Source of the DNA: Pseudomonadota bacterium
GTDB lineage: Bacteria > Pseudomonadota > Gammaproteobacteria > UBA11654
Length of the DNA: 18,320 bases
Reading direction: 5' to 3'
NCBI GenBank assembly: GCA_029979325.1
Contig: JAPOHS010000019.1
Coordinates: 1 to 18,320 of the forward strand
Position numbers and translations under genes: made by a program. This document shows, piece by piece, positions 9,134-18,320 of the stretch (position 1 is the first letter of the stretch; every line of letters begins with the position of its first letter). A model generated the notes under the pieces. That model did no database searches. It was not told the DNA's origin and worked only from the letters and a program-made list of their open reading frames with translations.

Positions 9134-9742
9134 TTAATTATACCTAATGTTTTTTGCTATCACGTAGGTTTCTCTACTCTCTTTTCTTGATGACTTTGGT
9201 TTGAAGTAGTTAATTCTTTCGAAATTTTCTTTCAATTCAGATTTAAATTCTTCAAATCCATGGCCTATAAAAACCTTCATGACAAGCGTCCCTTTAGATA
9301 TAAGTCCAATTTGGGAAAATTCAAGGATTGAATCAGCAATGTTATAAAATTTAAATTGATCACTCACCTTGTTTCCAGTCTTATTGGGTGACATATCAGA
9401 GATTACAAGGTCAAATCTCTTTTTATTGTTCTTCTCTAGTATAAGATCTTGGATCACTTTGTCCTCAATGCTTCCTTGTATAAAGTTTACTCCCTCGATT
9501 GGATCCATTGCGTTAATATCAAGTGCCAACAAATTTCCAGAACGAATCTTCTTACTGGCGTATTCACTCCATCCACCTGGAGTAGAACCAATATCTACAA
9601 GTGATTTTACATTTTTAAATATTTTGAATTTCTGATCAATTTCTAGAAGTTTATATACTGATCTTGATCTATAGCCTCTCTGTTTAGAGTCTTTAACAAA
9701 AAAATCCTCAGATTGGGACTTCCTCCAATGACGATTGGACAT
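9134..9742 (-). CDS. rlmE: 23S rRNA (uridine-2'-O)-methyltransferase RlmE
   Basis: RlmE (formerly FtsJ/RrmJ) methylates the 2'-O of U2552 in the A loop of 23S rRNA late in 50S assembly, using S-adenosylmethionine. The 202-residue product carries the catalytic tetrad K-D-K-E at the family's spacing: Lys31 in SVYKLLEID, Asp116 in VISDMSPN, Lys156 in [10 protein letters not shown] and Glu191 in SRETYVIA. The SAM-binding motif reads [13 protein letters not shown], where DLGAAPGGWSQ is more usual; the glycines are kept. It sits between greA (3-base gap) and ftsH (4-base gap), so it is very likely cotranscribed with both. Confidence 0.96.
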   Translation of the reverse strand: MSNRHWRKSQSEDFFVKDSKQRGYRSRSVYKLLEIDQKFKIFKNVKSLVDIGSTPGGWSEYASKKIRSGNLLALDINAMDPIEGVNFIQGSIEDKVIQDLILEKNNKKRFDLVISDMSPNKTGNKVSDQFKFYNIADSILEFSQIGLISKGTLVMKVFIGHGFEEFKSELKENFERINYFKPKSSRKESRETYVIAKNIRYN

Positions 9743-9745
9743 AAC

Positions 9746-10222
9746 TCAGAGATAAGAAATATCTGTAACCTGAAAGCTTTGATTTGTTTCAGGAGATTTG
9801 AGTTCGACCAAATCATTTATGCTTTTTCCAATCATTGCTCGTGACAATGGTGATTTATATGAAAGCAATCCATTTTCAATATCAGACTCATCCTCACCAA
9901 CGATTTTGTAAGTGATGACATTGTCATTATCAAGGTTAAGCAAAGTTACCGTACTTCCAAATATGACTTTGTTGGAAACGGACAGTTTGGTGACATCTAT
10001 GATTTCTGAGTTGGATAGTTTTGATTCAATCTCAGCTATTCTGCCCTCAATGAAACTCTGCTTTTCCTTCGCGGCATGATATTCGGCATTTTCCTTCAGG
10101 TCTCCAAACTCTCTTGCTGTCGCAATGGCTTTTATGATTTCTGGTCTATCAACTGATTTGAGATTCTTCAATTCTTCACGAAGAAGTTCTGCGCCTCTAA
10201 TTGTCATGATTGCCCTATCCAT
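9746..10222 (-). CDS. greA: Transcription elongation factor GreA
   Basis: GreA rescues backtracked RNA polymerase by stimulating cleavage of the nascent RNA. The 158-residue product has the usual length and aligns end to end with the E. coli protein. The N-terminal coiled coil carries the tip acidic residues Asp41 and Glu44 in [15 protein letters not shown], and the C-terminal domain has [13 protein letters not shown] and [10 protein letters not shown]. The ATG at 10222 overlaps the carB stop as ATGGATAG. A second ATG five codons on (10207) is possible, but the longer form [12 protein letters not shown] matches the layout of known GreA proteins. The overlap suggests coupling to carB. Confidence 0.97.
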   Translation of the reverse strand: MDRAIMTIRGAELLREELKNLKSVDRPEIIKAIATAREFGDLKENAEYHAAKEKQSFIEGRIAEIESKLSNSEIIDVTKLSVSNKVIFGSTVTLLNLDNDNVITYKIVGEDESDIENGLLSYKSPLSRAMIGKSINDLVELKSPETNQSFQVTDISYL

Positions 10223-13200
10223 TCTTTACATTATAGTCTTGAAGTCGGTTAACTGAAATATCTCCAAGAAAATCAAAAGAAGAAATCGTCGCATAAGCAG
10301 CTTCAAGACTCGTGTAATAGGTTATTCCAGAGATCACGGCTTCGGCTCTTATTGAAAAAGATTCATGGATCGATTGCTTGCCCTCAGTTGTGTTGATGAT
10401 CAGTTCTACATCTTTCTCTTTGATAAGCTCTACAATATGTGGCGAACCTTCTCTGACTTTGTTGATTTGCTGACATTCGATGCCATTCTCATTTAAGAAC
10501 TCTGCCGTGCCAGTTGTTGCAATGATTTCAAATTCTTCATTTATTAGAAATTGACCGAGGTCAATTAATTTCTGATTCTTATCAGGCTCTCTGACTGAAA
10601 TAAAGACTTTGCCCTTGTCAGGTATATGAATGCCAGCAGCATATTGAGATTTAATATATGCTTCACCGAATGTTTTACCAGTGCCCATCACCTCACCAGT
10701 GGATTTCATTTCAGGACCTAGTATTGGGTCAGTATCTGGGAACTTATTGAATGGAAATACAGGTCCTTTGACAGAATAAAATTCAGGAATGACTTGATCG
10801 AGATATCCCTGGTCTTTGAGACTGATTCCAATCATAACTTTTGCAGCTATTTTGGCCAGTTGAAGACCTGTTGCTTTAGAAACAAATGGCACCGTGCGAG
10901 ATGCCCTAGGATTTACCTCCAATACGAATATCTTATCCTTTCTGATTGCAAATTGAGCATTAACGAGACCGATGACGCCAAGCTTTTTTGTAAATTTCTT
11001 CATTTGTCTGATTATTTCATCTTGTAGTTCATTTGATAGGCTGAAAGCTGGGATAGAACAAGATGAGTCACCAGAATGAACGCCAGCTTGTTCTATGTGC
11101 TCCATCAGTCCGCCAATGAGGATATTTGTTCCGTCTGAAACTGCATCGATATCAACTTCAATGGCTTTATTGAGAAAATGATCCAATAAAACAGGCGATT
11201 GGTTGGATACCTTTACCGCCTCTTTCATGTATGTTCTTAATTCGTCATCGTTGTAAACGATTTCCATTGCTCGTCCGCCTAAAACATAAGATGGCCTGAC
11301 GACCAGAGGATATTCAACTCGTTTTGCATTGACTAGAGCTTCATCCAAATTGGTTGCAACTTCATTGTATGGTTGCAATAGGTCTAATTCTTGAACCATT
11401 GATTTAAATAACTCTCTGTCCTCAGCTTGGTCAATTGATTCTGGTTGTGTTCCGATGATTGGTGCGCCTGCGTTCTTTAATGCTTGAGCAAGTTTCAAGG
11501 GAGTTTGCCCTCCAAACTGAACAATAACACCTTTTGGTTTCTCAAGATCAATCACTGACATGACATCTTCAAAGGTCAATGGCTCAAAATAAAGTCTGTC
11601 AGAAGTGTCGTAGTCAGTTGATACGGTCTCAGGATTGCAATTAATCATGATTGATTCATATCCTGCGTCACTGACGGCCATTGCAGCATGAACACAACAA
11701 TAGTCGAATTCTATACCCTGTCCAATTCTATTTGGACCACCTCCAAGGATGATAATTTTATCTTTTGATGATGGCATTGATTCGCATTCTTCATCGTAGG
11801 TCGAATACAAATAAGCTGTGGTCGTTTTAAACTCAGCAGCACATGTGTCAACTCTTTTATATACCGGAACAATTCCTTGAGAAATTCTGAGTTTCCTAAT
11901 ATCGATCTCATTCACTGATAGAAGGTTTGCCAATCTTGCATCTGAAAACCCTTTGGATTTTAGAGATTGCATCTTCTCATGGTTTATTGAATCAATATCT
12001 TTATTTTTAAGTTCTGATTCAATATTCATCAAGTCTTCTATGTACACTAAGTACCAGGGATCAATTTTTGTTAGACCATAGATCTTATCAAGACTGTAAC
12101 CCTCTCTGAAAGCTTGAGCAACATAAAGCAAGCGGTCTGGGTTTGGATTCGATAGTCGTTCATCAAAGTCTCCCCCAACATCCATATCTGTGAAACCATC
12201 GTGATTGTTCTCAAGACTTCTGATTGCTTTTTGCAGTGATTCTTGAACATTCCTTCCGATGGCCATGGCTTCGCCAACGGATTTCATTTGTGTAGTCAGT
12301 CCTGGATTGGCGCCTGGAAATTTTTCAAAAGTGAACTTTGGTATTTTTGTAACAACATAATCTATGGTTGGTTCAAATGAAGCTGGGGTGAGCCCTCCTG
12401 TTATATCGTTAGAGAGTTCATCCAAAGAGTATCCAATGGCAAGTTTTGCAGCAATCTTTGCGATTGGAAATCCAGTTGCCTTTGATGCCAATGCTGATGA
12501 TCTCGATACTCTTGGATTCATTTCGATTACGATCATCCTTCCGTTATCTTGATTGACTGCAAACTGAACATTTGATCCGCCAGTGTCAACTCCTATACGT
12601 CTGAGTATTGCGATGGAGTAATCACGCATGACTTGATATTCCTTATCAGTAAGCGTCTGTGCTGGAGCGACTGTTATTGAATCTCCTGTATGAACGCCCA
12701 TCGGGTCTACATTCTCTATTGAACAGATAATGATGGCGTTGTCATTCTTATCTCTGACCACCTCCATTTCATACTCTTTCCAACCCAAAAGAGACTCTTC
12801 AATTAAAACTTCAGTGGTTGGAGATAACTCTAAACCTCTTTTTACAATGGTTATGAGCTCTTCTTCATTGTTAGCGATTCCACCGCCACTGCCACCCAGT
12901 GTGAATGATGGTCTGATGATCAATGGATAGCTGATGGTATTAGCAATACTGATTGCTTCTTCCAATGTATTTGCTATTTCTGATTTGGCAACATCAATAT
13001 TGATCTCCCCCATTGCAACCTTGAAGAGTTCTCTATCTTCTGCTGTATCAATGGCCTCCTTCGAAGCACCAATCATTTCGACATTGTACTTTTCAAGAAT
13101 GCCTCTCGATGCAAGATCAAGTGCTGTATTGAGAGCGGTTTGACCTCCCATGGTAGGCAAAAGTGCATCCGGTCTTTCCTTGTCTATAATTTTTTCAAGT

Positions 13201-13418
13201 GTTTGCCAGTTGATTGGCTCTATATAGATTGAATCTGCAACGTCTGGATCGGTCATGATGGTTGCAGGATTTGAGTTGATTAAGATAACTTTAAATCCCT
13301 CATCTCTTAAAGCTTTGCATGCTTGAGTTCCTGAATAATCAAATTCACATGCTTGACCAATAATGATAGGCCCCGCCCCAATAATTAATATCGATTCAAT
13401 GTCAGTTCTTTTTGGCAT
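10215..13418 (-). CDS. carB: Carbamoyl-phosphate synthase, large subunit
   Basis: CarB makes carbamoyl phosphate from bicarbonate, two ATP and ammonia channelled from CarA, supplying pyrimidine and arginine synthesis. At 1067 residues it is close to the E. coli length (1073). It starts [17 protein letters not shown]. Two ATP-grasp halves are visible: the first with [23 protein letters not shown] and [18 protein letters not shown], the second with [34 protein letters not shown] and [18 protein letters not shown]. The last roughly 135 residues form the MGS-like allosteric domain. The ATG at 13418 lies 17 bases inside carA, and the end overlaps greA by 8 bases. Confidence 0.98.
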   Translation of the reverse strand: MPKRTDIESILIIGAGPIIIGQACEFDYSGTQACKALRDEGFKVILINSNPATIMTDPDVADSIYIEPINWQTLEKIIDKERPDALLPTMGGQTALNTALDLASRGILEKYNVEMIGASKEAIDTAEDRELFKVAMGEINIDVAKSEIANTLEEAISIANTISYPLIIRPSFTLGGSGGGIANNEEELITIVKRGLELSPTTEVLIEESLLGWKEYEMEVVRDKNDNAIIICSIENVDPMGVHTGDSITVAPAQTLTDKEYQVMRDYSIAILRRIGVDTGGSNVQFAVNQDNGRMIVIEMNPRVSRSSALASKATGFPIAKIAAKLAIGYSLDELSNDITGGLTPASFEPTIDYVVTKIPKFTFEKFPGANPGLTTQMKSVGEAMAIGRNVQESLQKAIRSLENNHDGFTDMDVGGDFDERLSNPNPDRLLYVAQAFREGYSLDKIYGLTKIDPWYLVYIEDLMNIESELKNKDIDSINHEKMQSLKSKGFSDARLANLLSVNEIDIRKLRISQGIVPVYKRVDTCAAEFKTTTAYLYSTYDEECESMPSSKDKIIILGGGPNRIGQGIEFDYCCVHAAMAVSDAGYESIMINCNPETVSTDYDTSDRLYFEPLTFEDVMSVIDLEKPKGVIVQFGGQTPLKLAQALKNAGAPIIGTQPESIDQAEDRELFKSMVQELDLLQPYNEVATNLDEALVNAKRVEYPLVVRPSYVLGGRAMEIVYNDDELRTYMKEAVKVSNQSPVLLDHFLNKAIEVDIDAVSDGTNILIGGLMEHIEQAGVHSGDSSCSIPAFSLSNELQDEIIRQMKKFTKKLGVIGLVNAQFAIRKDKIFVLEVNPRASRTVPFVSKATGLQLAKIAAKVMIGISLKDQGYLDQVIPEFYSVKGPVFPFNKFPDTDPILGPEMKSTGEVMGTGKTFGEAYIKSQYAAGIHIPDKGKVFISVREPDKNQKLIDLGQFLINEEFEIIATTGTAEFLNENGIECQQINKVREGSPHIVELIKEKDVELIINTTEGKQSIHESFSIRAEAVISGITYYTSLEAAYATISSFDFLGDISVNRLQDYNVKNG

Positions 13419-14505
13419 GATTTATATTCGAGATGAATTTCTGAAACAAGGGTTGAATATCATGAGGGCCTGGGCTTGCCTCAGGATGGCCTTGGAAACT
13501 AAACGCATTCTTGTCGTTCAATTCAATGCCCTGAATGGATTGATCAAATAATGACTTATGTGTGACTTTAACATTCTCTGGAATTGTCATTTCATTGACA
13601 GTAAAACCGTGATTTTGACTCGTGATGTAAACAATACCTGTCTGAGTGTCTATCACAGGATGATTTGCACCATGGTGACCGAATTTCATTTTTTCTGTTT
13701 TTGCACCTGATGCGAGTGCCAATAATTGGTGACCGAGACATATTCCAAATATTGGTATGTCAGCCTTGAGCAGTTCTCTGATACATTTTATAGCATAATC
13801 ACATGGTTCTGGATCTCCAGGACCATTTGATAAAAAGACACCGTCAGGGTCATGCTTCATCACCTCATCAAATGAAGACTGAGCGGGTAACACAGTTACC
13901 TTGCATCCATTTTTGGAAAGCAAATTGAGAATGTTAGTTTTTACACCAAAATCAATCGCAACGACATGATATTGCTGGTTTGTTGAATCAGCTGTTGATG
14001 TAAAAATGTATGGACTCTTGGTTGATACCTCTTTAGCAAGGTCCAATCCGGCCAAACCTGAGAATGACTTTGCTTCAGATAATGCTTCATTGATAGTTAA
14101 TCCATTTGATGACAAACAAGCATTCATTGAGCCATGATTTCTTAAATGATTGGTCAATTTTCTGGTATCGATATTAGATATTCCTACAATCTGATTTTTT
14201 AATAAAAAATCTTCAAGACTGAGTTGATTTCTCCAATTACTTGAAATTGGGGAGCTTTCTCTAATCACTAAACCTGAGCAGAAAGAATCCTTGCTTTCAT
14301 TGTCTTCGTCATTTGTTCCTGTATTGCCGATATGAGGATAGGTTAAGGTAACAATTTGTTTATGATATGAAGGATCTGTAATGATTTCCTGATATCCAGT
14401 CATTGCTGTATTGAAAACGACTTCACCAACAGAATGAGACTCAATGCCAATAGACTTACCAGAGAACTTAGTGCCATCTTCAAGTATCAGTAATGCGTCT
14501 TTCAA
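13402..14505 (-). CDS. carA: Carbamoyl-phosphate synthase, small (glutaminase) subunit
   Basis: CarA hydrolyses glutamine and passes ammonia to CarB. The 367-residue protein has the N-terminal CarA domain ([20 protein letters not shown], then [16 protein letters not shown]) and a class I glutamine amidotransferase domain with nucleophile Cys256 in [11 protein letters not shown] and His340/Glu342 in [13 protein letters not shown]. The start is TTG at 14505-14503. No ATG or GTG lies nearby upstream in frame, AAGGAAG precedes it at good spacing, and the protein then begins [13 protein letters not shown] like its homologues. It overlaps carB by 17 bases. A terminator lies about 30 bases before the start, which is unusually close. 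Confidence 0.97.
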   Translation of the reverse strand: MKDALLILEDGTKFSGKSIGIESHSVGEVVFNTAMTGYQEIITDPSYHKQIVTLTYPHIGNTGTNDEDNESKDSFCSGLVIRESSPISSNWRNQLSLEDFLLKNQIVGISNIDTRKLTNHLRNHGSMNACLSSNGLTINEALSEAKSFSGLAGLDLAKEVSTKSPYIFTSTADSTNQQYHVVAIDFGVKTNILNLLSKNGCKVTVLPAQSSFDEVMKHDPDGVFLSNGPGDPEPCDYAIKCIRELLKADIPIFGICLGHQLLALASGAKTEKMKFGHHGANHPVIDTQTGIVYITSQNHGFTVNEMTIPENVKVTHKSLFDQSIQGIELNDKNAFSFQGHPEASPGPHDIQPLFQKFISNINHAKKN

Positions 14506-14509
14506 ATTT

Positions 14510-14516
14510 CTTCCTT
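14510..14516 (-). promoter_or_regulatory. Shine-Dalgarno sequence of carA
   Basis: AAGGAAG on the minus strand ends 4 bases before the TTG at 14505. It is the only purine-rich box near the start of the CarA homology and supports the unusual TTG initiation codon. Confidence 0.55.
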
Positions 14517-14534
14517 CAGTACCTATTTGGGTTC

Positions 14535-14568
14535 TAAAAAAGGGAAGGACTTTATGAGCCCTTCCCTT
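14535..14568 (-). terminator. Rho-independent terminator after dnaJ
   Basis: On the minus strand AAGGGAAGG pairs with CCTTCCCTT (a 9-bp stem, 14568-14560 with 14548-14540) around an 11-base loop, followed directly by a run of T (14541-14536). This is a standard intrinsic terminator 62 bases after the dnaJ stop. It ends about 30 bases before the carA start codon, so it may also act within a carA leader. Confidence 0.85.
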
Positions 14569-14630
14569 GAGAAGTTTGGAACCAGAACTATATTAGGTTC
14601 AAATTAGTCTGATGTCATCAAAAAAATATT

Positions 14631-15767
14631 TTATTCGCTTATTCTTTTAAAAAAGTCACTGACACTTTCTGTCCATGATTTCTTATTCGGTCGATGATCT
14701 GTTTTACTGTTGTTGATTGAATAATCAAAATTTCTGAGAATTTCTTTTTGTTCATCGCTTAAGTTAATCGGTGTTTCAACTTGAACAGTGCAATATAGAT
14801 CACCATAGAAATTCTCTCTATAGGATTTTATTCCTTTGCCTTTTAAGCGAAATGTTTTTCCTGATTGAGTTTCTGCAGGAATTGTCAAGTTTACTGCGCC
14901 ATCGATTGTCGGAGCCTCTACAACACCGCCTAGAACCGCTTTACCGAAACTGATTGGAATTGTGCAAATCAAATGATTGCCTTCGCGTTCAAATATCTCA
15001 TGTTTCTTTACGGTGACATCAACATATAAATCACCCGAAGGTCCACCTTTAACACCTGCCTCGCCTTCGCCTGAAAGTCTAATACGGTCCGCATTATCAA
15101 CACCAGGCGGAATTTTTATCGCAATGGTTCGATTGCTTCTCTTCCTTCCAGCGCCAGAACAGTCTGAGCAAGGATCTTTTATCATTTCACCAGAGCCTCT
15201 ACAGTCTGGACAAGTTTGCTGTAATGTAAAGAAGCCCTGTTGAACTCTGACTGCACCTCTGCCGTCACACTTTACACAACGCGTTGCAGTTGTTCCTTTT
15301 TTTGCTCCTGAACCATTACAAATATCACACTGATTATATGATGGGATATCAACATTGATTTTGTCACCAAAAACCGCCTGCTCAAGTGTCAGATTGATTT
15401 CATATCTGAGGTCGGATCCTCGTTGAGCTGAAGATCTTCGAGTTTGCCCTCTTCCTCCGCCAAAAATATCTCCAAAAACATCTCCAAAAATATCATTGAA
15501 AGCATCTCCTGGATTGAATCCACCGCCCATACCGCCTTGTGGATTGACTCCTGCATGTCCAAATTGATCATAAGCGGCTCGTTTTTGTTTGTCTGATAAT
15601 ATGGCATAAGCCTTTTGTATGGATTTAAATTTCTGTTCAGATGCTGAGTCACCAGGGTTTCTATCAGGATGATATTTCATGGCAAGCTTTCGATAGGCTT
15701 TCTTTATATCAGCATCTGATGAGTTCTTCTCGATGCCTAAAGTTTGATATAAGTCTTGTTCACTCAT
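14631..15767 (-). CDS. dnaJ: Chaperone protein DnaJ (Hsp40)
   Basis: DnaJ brings unfolded clients to DnaK and stimulates its ATPase. The 378-residue product has the J domain with HPD at residues 33-35, a Gly/Phe-rich linker (about 75-110), and four zinc-binding repeats CDICNGSG, CVKCDGRG, CPDCRGSG and CSDCSGAG. The C-terminal substrate domain follows, with DLYVDVTVKKHEIFEREGNH. The frame extends to a TTG at 15779, but I prefer the ATG at 15767: it gives the usual MSEQDLYQTLGI start and has GGAAAA just upstream. It follows dnaK with a hairpin in the 68-base gap, and a terminator closes the operon. Confidence 0.98.
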   Translation of the reverse strand: MSEQDLYQTLGIEKNSSDADIKKAYRKLAMKYHPDRNPGDSASEQKFKSIQKAYAILSDKQKRAAYDQFGHAGVNPQGGMGGGFNPGDAFNDIFGDVFGDIFGGGRGQTRRSSAQRGSDLRYEINLTLEQAVFGDKINVDIPSYNQCDICNGSGAKKGTTATRCVKCDGRGAVRVQQGFFTLQQTCPDCRGSGEMIKDPCSDCSGAGRKRSNRTIAIKIPPGVDNADRIRLSGEGEAGVKGGPSGDLYVDVTVKKHEIFEREGNHLICTIPISFGKAVLGGVVEAPTIDGAVNLTIPAETQSGKTFRLKGKGIKSYRENFYGDLYCTVQVETPINLSDEQKEILRNFDYSINNSKTDHRPNKKSWTESVSDFFKRISE

Positions 15768-15786
15768 TGTTTTTTCCAAATATAAC

Positions 15787-15812
15787 CAGACAGAGTATTA
15801 AAACCCTGTCTG
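15787..15812 (-). other. dnaK-dnaJ intercistronic stem-loop
   Basis: CAGACAG (15812-15806) and CTGTCTG (15793-15787) form a perfect 7-bp stem around a 12-base loop between dnaK and dnaJ. The sequence after it, GTTATATTT, is not a proper T run, so full termination is unlikely. A weak attenuator or an RNA stability and processing element that lowers dnaJ relative to dnaK is a reasonable inference. Confidence 0.55.
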
Positions 15813-15835
15813 ATTTAGTGTTGATGCGTTTTTAT

Positions 15836-17770
15836 TTAATGAGTATTTTTACTCTCTTCAGAATCAACTTCCTCATATTCAGCATCAACCACATTCTCAT
15901 CTTCTGAATTGTTTTCATTTTCAGTAGATTCATTTTGTGCATTTGCCTGAGCTTCTTCGAATGCTTTTTGAGCAATTCCAACAGAAGCTTCAGATAATGT
16001 TTTAAGTTTGGATTCAATTTTGTCTTTATCATCTGACTTAAGTGAATCTTTCAAGTCATTCAATGCAGATTCAACGGTCGATCTCTCTTCATTGGTAACT
16101 TTTTCGCCCAGTTCTTCCAAAGATTTCTCTGTTGCATGTATCACTTGATCAGCCTGATTTTTAATATCAACGAGGTCACGGAAATCCTTATCACTGTCTG
16201 CATTGGCTTCTGCTTCTGAAATCATTTTTTCGATTTCCTCATCAGATAGGCCGCTTGAAGCTTTGATTACAATTTTTTGTTCCTTGCCAGTTTCTTTATC
16301 TGTTGCTGAAACATTAATGATCCCGTTTGCATCGATATCGAAAGCTACTTCAATTTGTGGCATCCCTCTTGGTTTAGCAGGAATATCTGTTAGATCAAAA
16401 CGACCTAAAGATTTATTGTCTTGTGCACGCTCTCGTTCACCTTGGAGAACATGAATTGTGACTGCCGTTTGATTGTCTTCTGCCGTTGAGAATATTTGTT
16501 CGGCTTTGGTTGGTATTGTGGTGTTTTTCTCAATTAACTTTGTTGTGACACCACCCAATGTTTCGATACCCAACGACAATGGTGTAACGTCCAGTAACAA
16601 TACATCTTTTACATCACCTTGAAGTACACCTGCTTGAATTGCAGCACCCATAGCAACTACTTCATCAGGATTCACATCCTTCCTTGGCTCAACACCAAAG
16701 AAAGATTTTACTTCGTCCTGAACTTTTGGCATTCGTGTTTGTCCACCGACGAGAATTACATCATTGATGTCACTGGTTGATAATCCTGCATCGCTGAGAG
16801 CTGTTTTGCAAGGCTCTATTGTTTGAACAATTAAGTCCTCGACCAATGACTCAAGTTTTGCCCTGGTTAATGTCAAGTTCAAGTGTTTAGGCCCTGATGC
16901 ATCAGCAGTTAGATATGGCAAATTAATATCGGTTTGTGCTTGATTTGATAATTCAATCTTTGCTTTTTCTGCTGCCTCTTTTAGCCTCTGAACTGCTTGA
17001 GGATCACTGGATACATCCATCCCAGTTTGATTTTGAAATTCTCCCAAAAGATGATCTATCACTCTGAGATCGAAATCCTCTCCACCGAGGAATGTATCAC
17101 CATTTGTTGCAAGGACTTCAAACTGATTTTCTCCATCCACATCAGCAATCTCTATGATTGAGACATCAAATGTCCCGCCACCTAAATCGTAAACAGCAAT
17201 TTTTTTATCGCCGCGTTTCTTATCCATGCCATAAGCCAAAGCTGCTGCAGTTGGTTCATTGATGATTCTTTTGACATCAAGACCGGCAATTTTTCCAGCA
17301 TCCTTTGTCGCTTGTCTTTGTGAGTCATTAAAATATGCAGGCACAGTAATCACTGCTTCTGAGATAGATTCACCGAGATAGCTTTCAGCAGTTTCTTTCA
17401 TCTTTCTTAATACTTCTGCTGAAATTGCAGGTGGTGCCATTTCTTTATCGCCTGTCATGACCCAAGCATCTCCATTGTCAGCTTTGACAATTTTAAAAGG
17501 AACTTTATCAATGTCTTTTTTTACGACATCATCATCATGTTTTCTTCCAATCAATCGTTTGATTGCAAACAATGTATTTTCAGGATTACTAATTGCTTGA
17601 CGTTTGGCAGATTGTCCAACCAAAAACCTATCATCTTCTTTTGAATATGCCACTATTGATGGTGTTGTTCGATCTCCTTCAGAATTTTCAATGACCTTAG
17701 CTTGATCACCATCCATGACAGCAACACATGAGTTTGTCGTACCAAGATCAATTCCAATTACTCTACCCAT
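15836..17770 (-). CDS. dnaK: Chaperone protein DnaK (Hsp70)
   Basis: DnaK is the ATP-dependent Hsp70 chaperone that works with DnaJ and GrpE. The 644-residue product starts [20 protein letters not shown]. It has the actin-like ATPase motifs [11 protein letters not shown] and [12 protein letters not shown], the linker [19 protein letters not shown], a substrate-binding beta domain and an alpha-helical lid. The C-terminus is acidic; [10 protein letters not shown] is followed by a further SEESKNTH, so the protein runs a few residues past the usual end. GGAGA lies 7 bases before the ATG at 17770. It lies between grpE and dnaJ, as in most proteobacteria. Confidence 0.98.
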   Translation of the reverse strand: MGRVIGIDLGTTNSCVAVMDGDQAKVIENSEGDRTTPSIVAYSKEDDRFLVGQSAKRQAISNPENTLFAIKRLIGRKHDDDVVKKDIDKVPFKIVKADNGDAWVMTGDKEMAPPAISAEVLRKMKETAESYLGESISEAVITVPAYFNDSQRQATKDAGKIAGLDVKRIINEPTAAALAYGMDKKRGDKKIAVYDLGGGTFDVSIIEIADVDGENQFEVLATNGDTFLGGEDFDLRVIDHLLGEFQNQTGMDVSSDPQAVQRLKEAAEKAKIELSNQAQTDINLPYLTADASGPKHLNLTLTRAKLESLVEDLIVQTIEPCKTALSDAGLSTSDINDVILVGGQTRMPKVQDEVKSFFGVEPRKDVNPDEVVAMGAAIQAGVLQGDVKDVLLLDVTPLSLGIETLGGVTTKLIEKNTTIPTKAEQIFSTAEDNQTAVTIHVLQGERERAQDNKSLGRFDLTDIPAKPRGMPQIEVAFDIDANGIINVSATDKETGKEQKIVIKASSGLSDEEIEKMISEAEANADSDKDFRDLVDIKNQADQVIHATEKSLEELGEKVTNEERSTVESALNDLKDSLKSDDKDKIESKLKTLSEASVGIAQKAFEEAQANAQNESTENENNSEDENVVDAEYEEVDSEESKNTH

Positions 17771-17801
17771 TTTATTTTCTCCATATTTAAGTAGGTTCTA
17801 A

Positions 17802-17834
17802 CGGATATATATGTCCGCTTTATTATTTTTCAAG
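17802..17834 (-). promoter_or_regulatory. Candidate promoter and stem-loop between grpE and dnaK
   Basis: Just after the grpE stop the minus strand reads CCTTGAAAAATAATAAAGCG and then GACATATATATCCG. TTGAAA (17833-17828) and TATATA (17811-17806) are 16 bases apart, a plausible sigma-70 pair. CTTGAA followed by GGACATAT also recalls a heat-shock (sigma-32) promoter, but the spacing (12) is short and the -10 is a weak match. The same segment folds into a small hairpin, CGGA/TCCG (17817-17814 with 17805-17802). Which role is real, if any, cannot be told from sequence. Confidence 0.35.
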
Positions 17835-17840
17835 GAAATA

Positions 17841-18188
17841 TCAGTCTTTTTCTGTTTCTGATGAAACAATAACTCTTGCTGGTCTTAAAAGCCGATTCTG
17901 AAGTCGGTATCCTTTTTGGATGACATTAACAATATATCCAGGTTCTGTATTCTCATCCTCAACAATACTCATTGCCTCATGATTCTCAGAATCGAATTTC
18001 ATGTCTTTCGGGTCGATGACTTCGATTGAAAACTTATCAAGAATAGAAATAAACTGCTTATAAGTTGCCTCTTGTCCAGCAATAAAAGTTTCAATGCCAT
18101 CATCTTTTTCCTTATCTATGGTCATTCCGATCTCAAAACTATCTATTACTGGGATTATTTCTTGAAACACTCTTTCAATTGAAGCTTT
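17841..18188 (-). CDS. grpE: Nucleotide exchange factor GrpE, 5' part missing
   Basis: GrpE releases ADP from DnaK. Only the C-terminal part, about 116 residues of a normal 180-200, is present: KASIERVFQEIIPVIDSFE, the helix-bundle region, and the beta-wing ending VIQKGYRLQNRLLRPARVIV, the family signature. Upstream the same frame stays open only to 18203 and then meets TGA (18206-18204). No plausible start exists: a GTG at 18170 lies inside the conserved helix and has no usable ribosome site. The long N-terminal dimer helices are therefore missing, and the DNA there encodes a different protein in another frame. I infer a chimeric junction (assembly, amplification or real deletion), because dnaK and dnaJ downstream are intact. 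Confidence 0.9.
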   Translation of the reverse strand, partial: KASIERVFQEIIPVIDSFEIGMTIDKEKDDGIETFIAGQEATYKQFISILDKFSIEVIDPKDMKFDSENHEAMSIVEDENTEPGYIVNVIQKGYRLQNRLLRPARVIVSSETEKD

Positions 18189-18320
18189 GGCACATGAATT
18201 ATGTCACCCATATGGAACATACTTTCATTTCCATCGTCAACTCTGAAGCCTGCATGTCCGGGAGTATGTCCTGGAAGTGGTATTATAGATACTCCGCTGA
18301 TGATATCAGCATTATTTGAT
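18155..18320 (-). CDS. MBL-fold metallo-hydrolase, internal fragment fused to the grpE region
   Basis: From the right edge one frame reads SNNADIISGVSIIPLPGHTP, then GHAGFRVDDGNESMFHMGDI and IHVPKLQ, before running as LKECFKK into a TAA at 18157-18155. HTPGH and the following GD are zinc-binding motifs of the metallo-beta-lactamase fold, and GDIIHVPKLQ resembles the GDIVHVPxLQF segment of hydrolase members of that superfamily. The homology stops at about LQ (near 18179), where the grpE frame takes over, so the last seven residues are probably out-of-frame GrpE coding sequence. About 55 codons are visible; the start lies outside the window and the true end is lost. Substrate unknown. Confidence 0.75.
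   Translation of the reverse strand, partial: SNNADIISGVSIIPLPGHTPGHAGFRVDDGNESMFHMGDIIHVPKLQLKECFKK

Noticed and set aside
15389..15652. 87-codon minus-strand frame within dnaJ
   Set aside because: It is an alternative frame of the J-domain and Gly/Phe region; the conserved DnaJ frame covers the same bases.
17809..17834. Clear sigma-32 promoter for dnaK
   Set aside because: CTTGAA is present, but the -10 part (GGACATAT) matches the CCCCATNT consensus poorly and the spacing is only 12. It is kept only as a weak candidate under the promoter entry.
1..18320. Mobile elements, CRISPR arrays, phage genes or a novel accessory system
   Set aside because: No transposase, integrase, regularly spaced repeats or unfamiliar gene cluster was seen. 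The window is densely filled with conserved housekeeping genes, apart from the MBL-fold fragment at the right edge.

Overview
This window looks like an 18.3 kb piece of a gammaproteobacterial chromosome. It is AT-rich by eye (base composition was not counted). All sixteen protein genes that can be recognised, plus one tRNA, lie on the minus strand, so transcription runs from right to left. The proteins resemble gammaproteobacterial housekeeping proteins closely (CarB, GreA, DnaJ and FtsH show this best). Intergenic spaces are short, genes often overlap, and no mobile or accessory DNA is visible. This fits a compact genome such as those of uncultured marine gammaproteobacteria (SAR86- or SUP05-like), but the sequence alone does not decide the lineage.

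Read in the direction of transcription, the right end holds the chaperone operon grpE-dnaK-dnaJ (about 18190 to 14631), closed by a clear Rho-independent terminator. Next come carA-carB-greA-rlmE-ftsH (14505 to 7231): carbamoyl-phosphate synthesis, transcript-cleavage factor, 23S rRNA methyltransferase and membrane protease. Then glmM-tpiA-secG (7147 to 4734): cell-wall amino sugar, glycolysis and protein export. A tRNA-Leu(GAG) gene (4723 to 4641) separates these from the Complex I operon nuoA-B-C-D-E-F and the first codons of nuoG, which runs off the left edge. The folP gene often found between ftsH and glmM is absent.

The nuo genes encode successive subunits of NADH:quinone oxidoreductase: membrane subunit A, the connecting module B-C-D, and the NADH-input module E-F-G. 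They are tied together by short start/stop overlaps that suggest translational coupling. GrpE, DnaK and DnaJ form one chaperone cycle, and CarA and CarB are the two subunits of one enzyme.

I do not see a new biological system here; the content is conserved housekeeping. The observations most worth checking concern sequence integrity and small-scale architecture: (1) at the right end the 5' part of grpE is missing and is replaced, across a short stretch that both reading frames can use, by the middle of an unrelated metallo-beta-lactamase-fold gene, a chimeric junction; (2) nuoE is broken by what looks like a single missing base in a G run; (3) a terminator sits only about 30 bases before the carA start codon; (4) an almost identical 8-base start/stop overlap recurs at four gene pairs.
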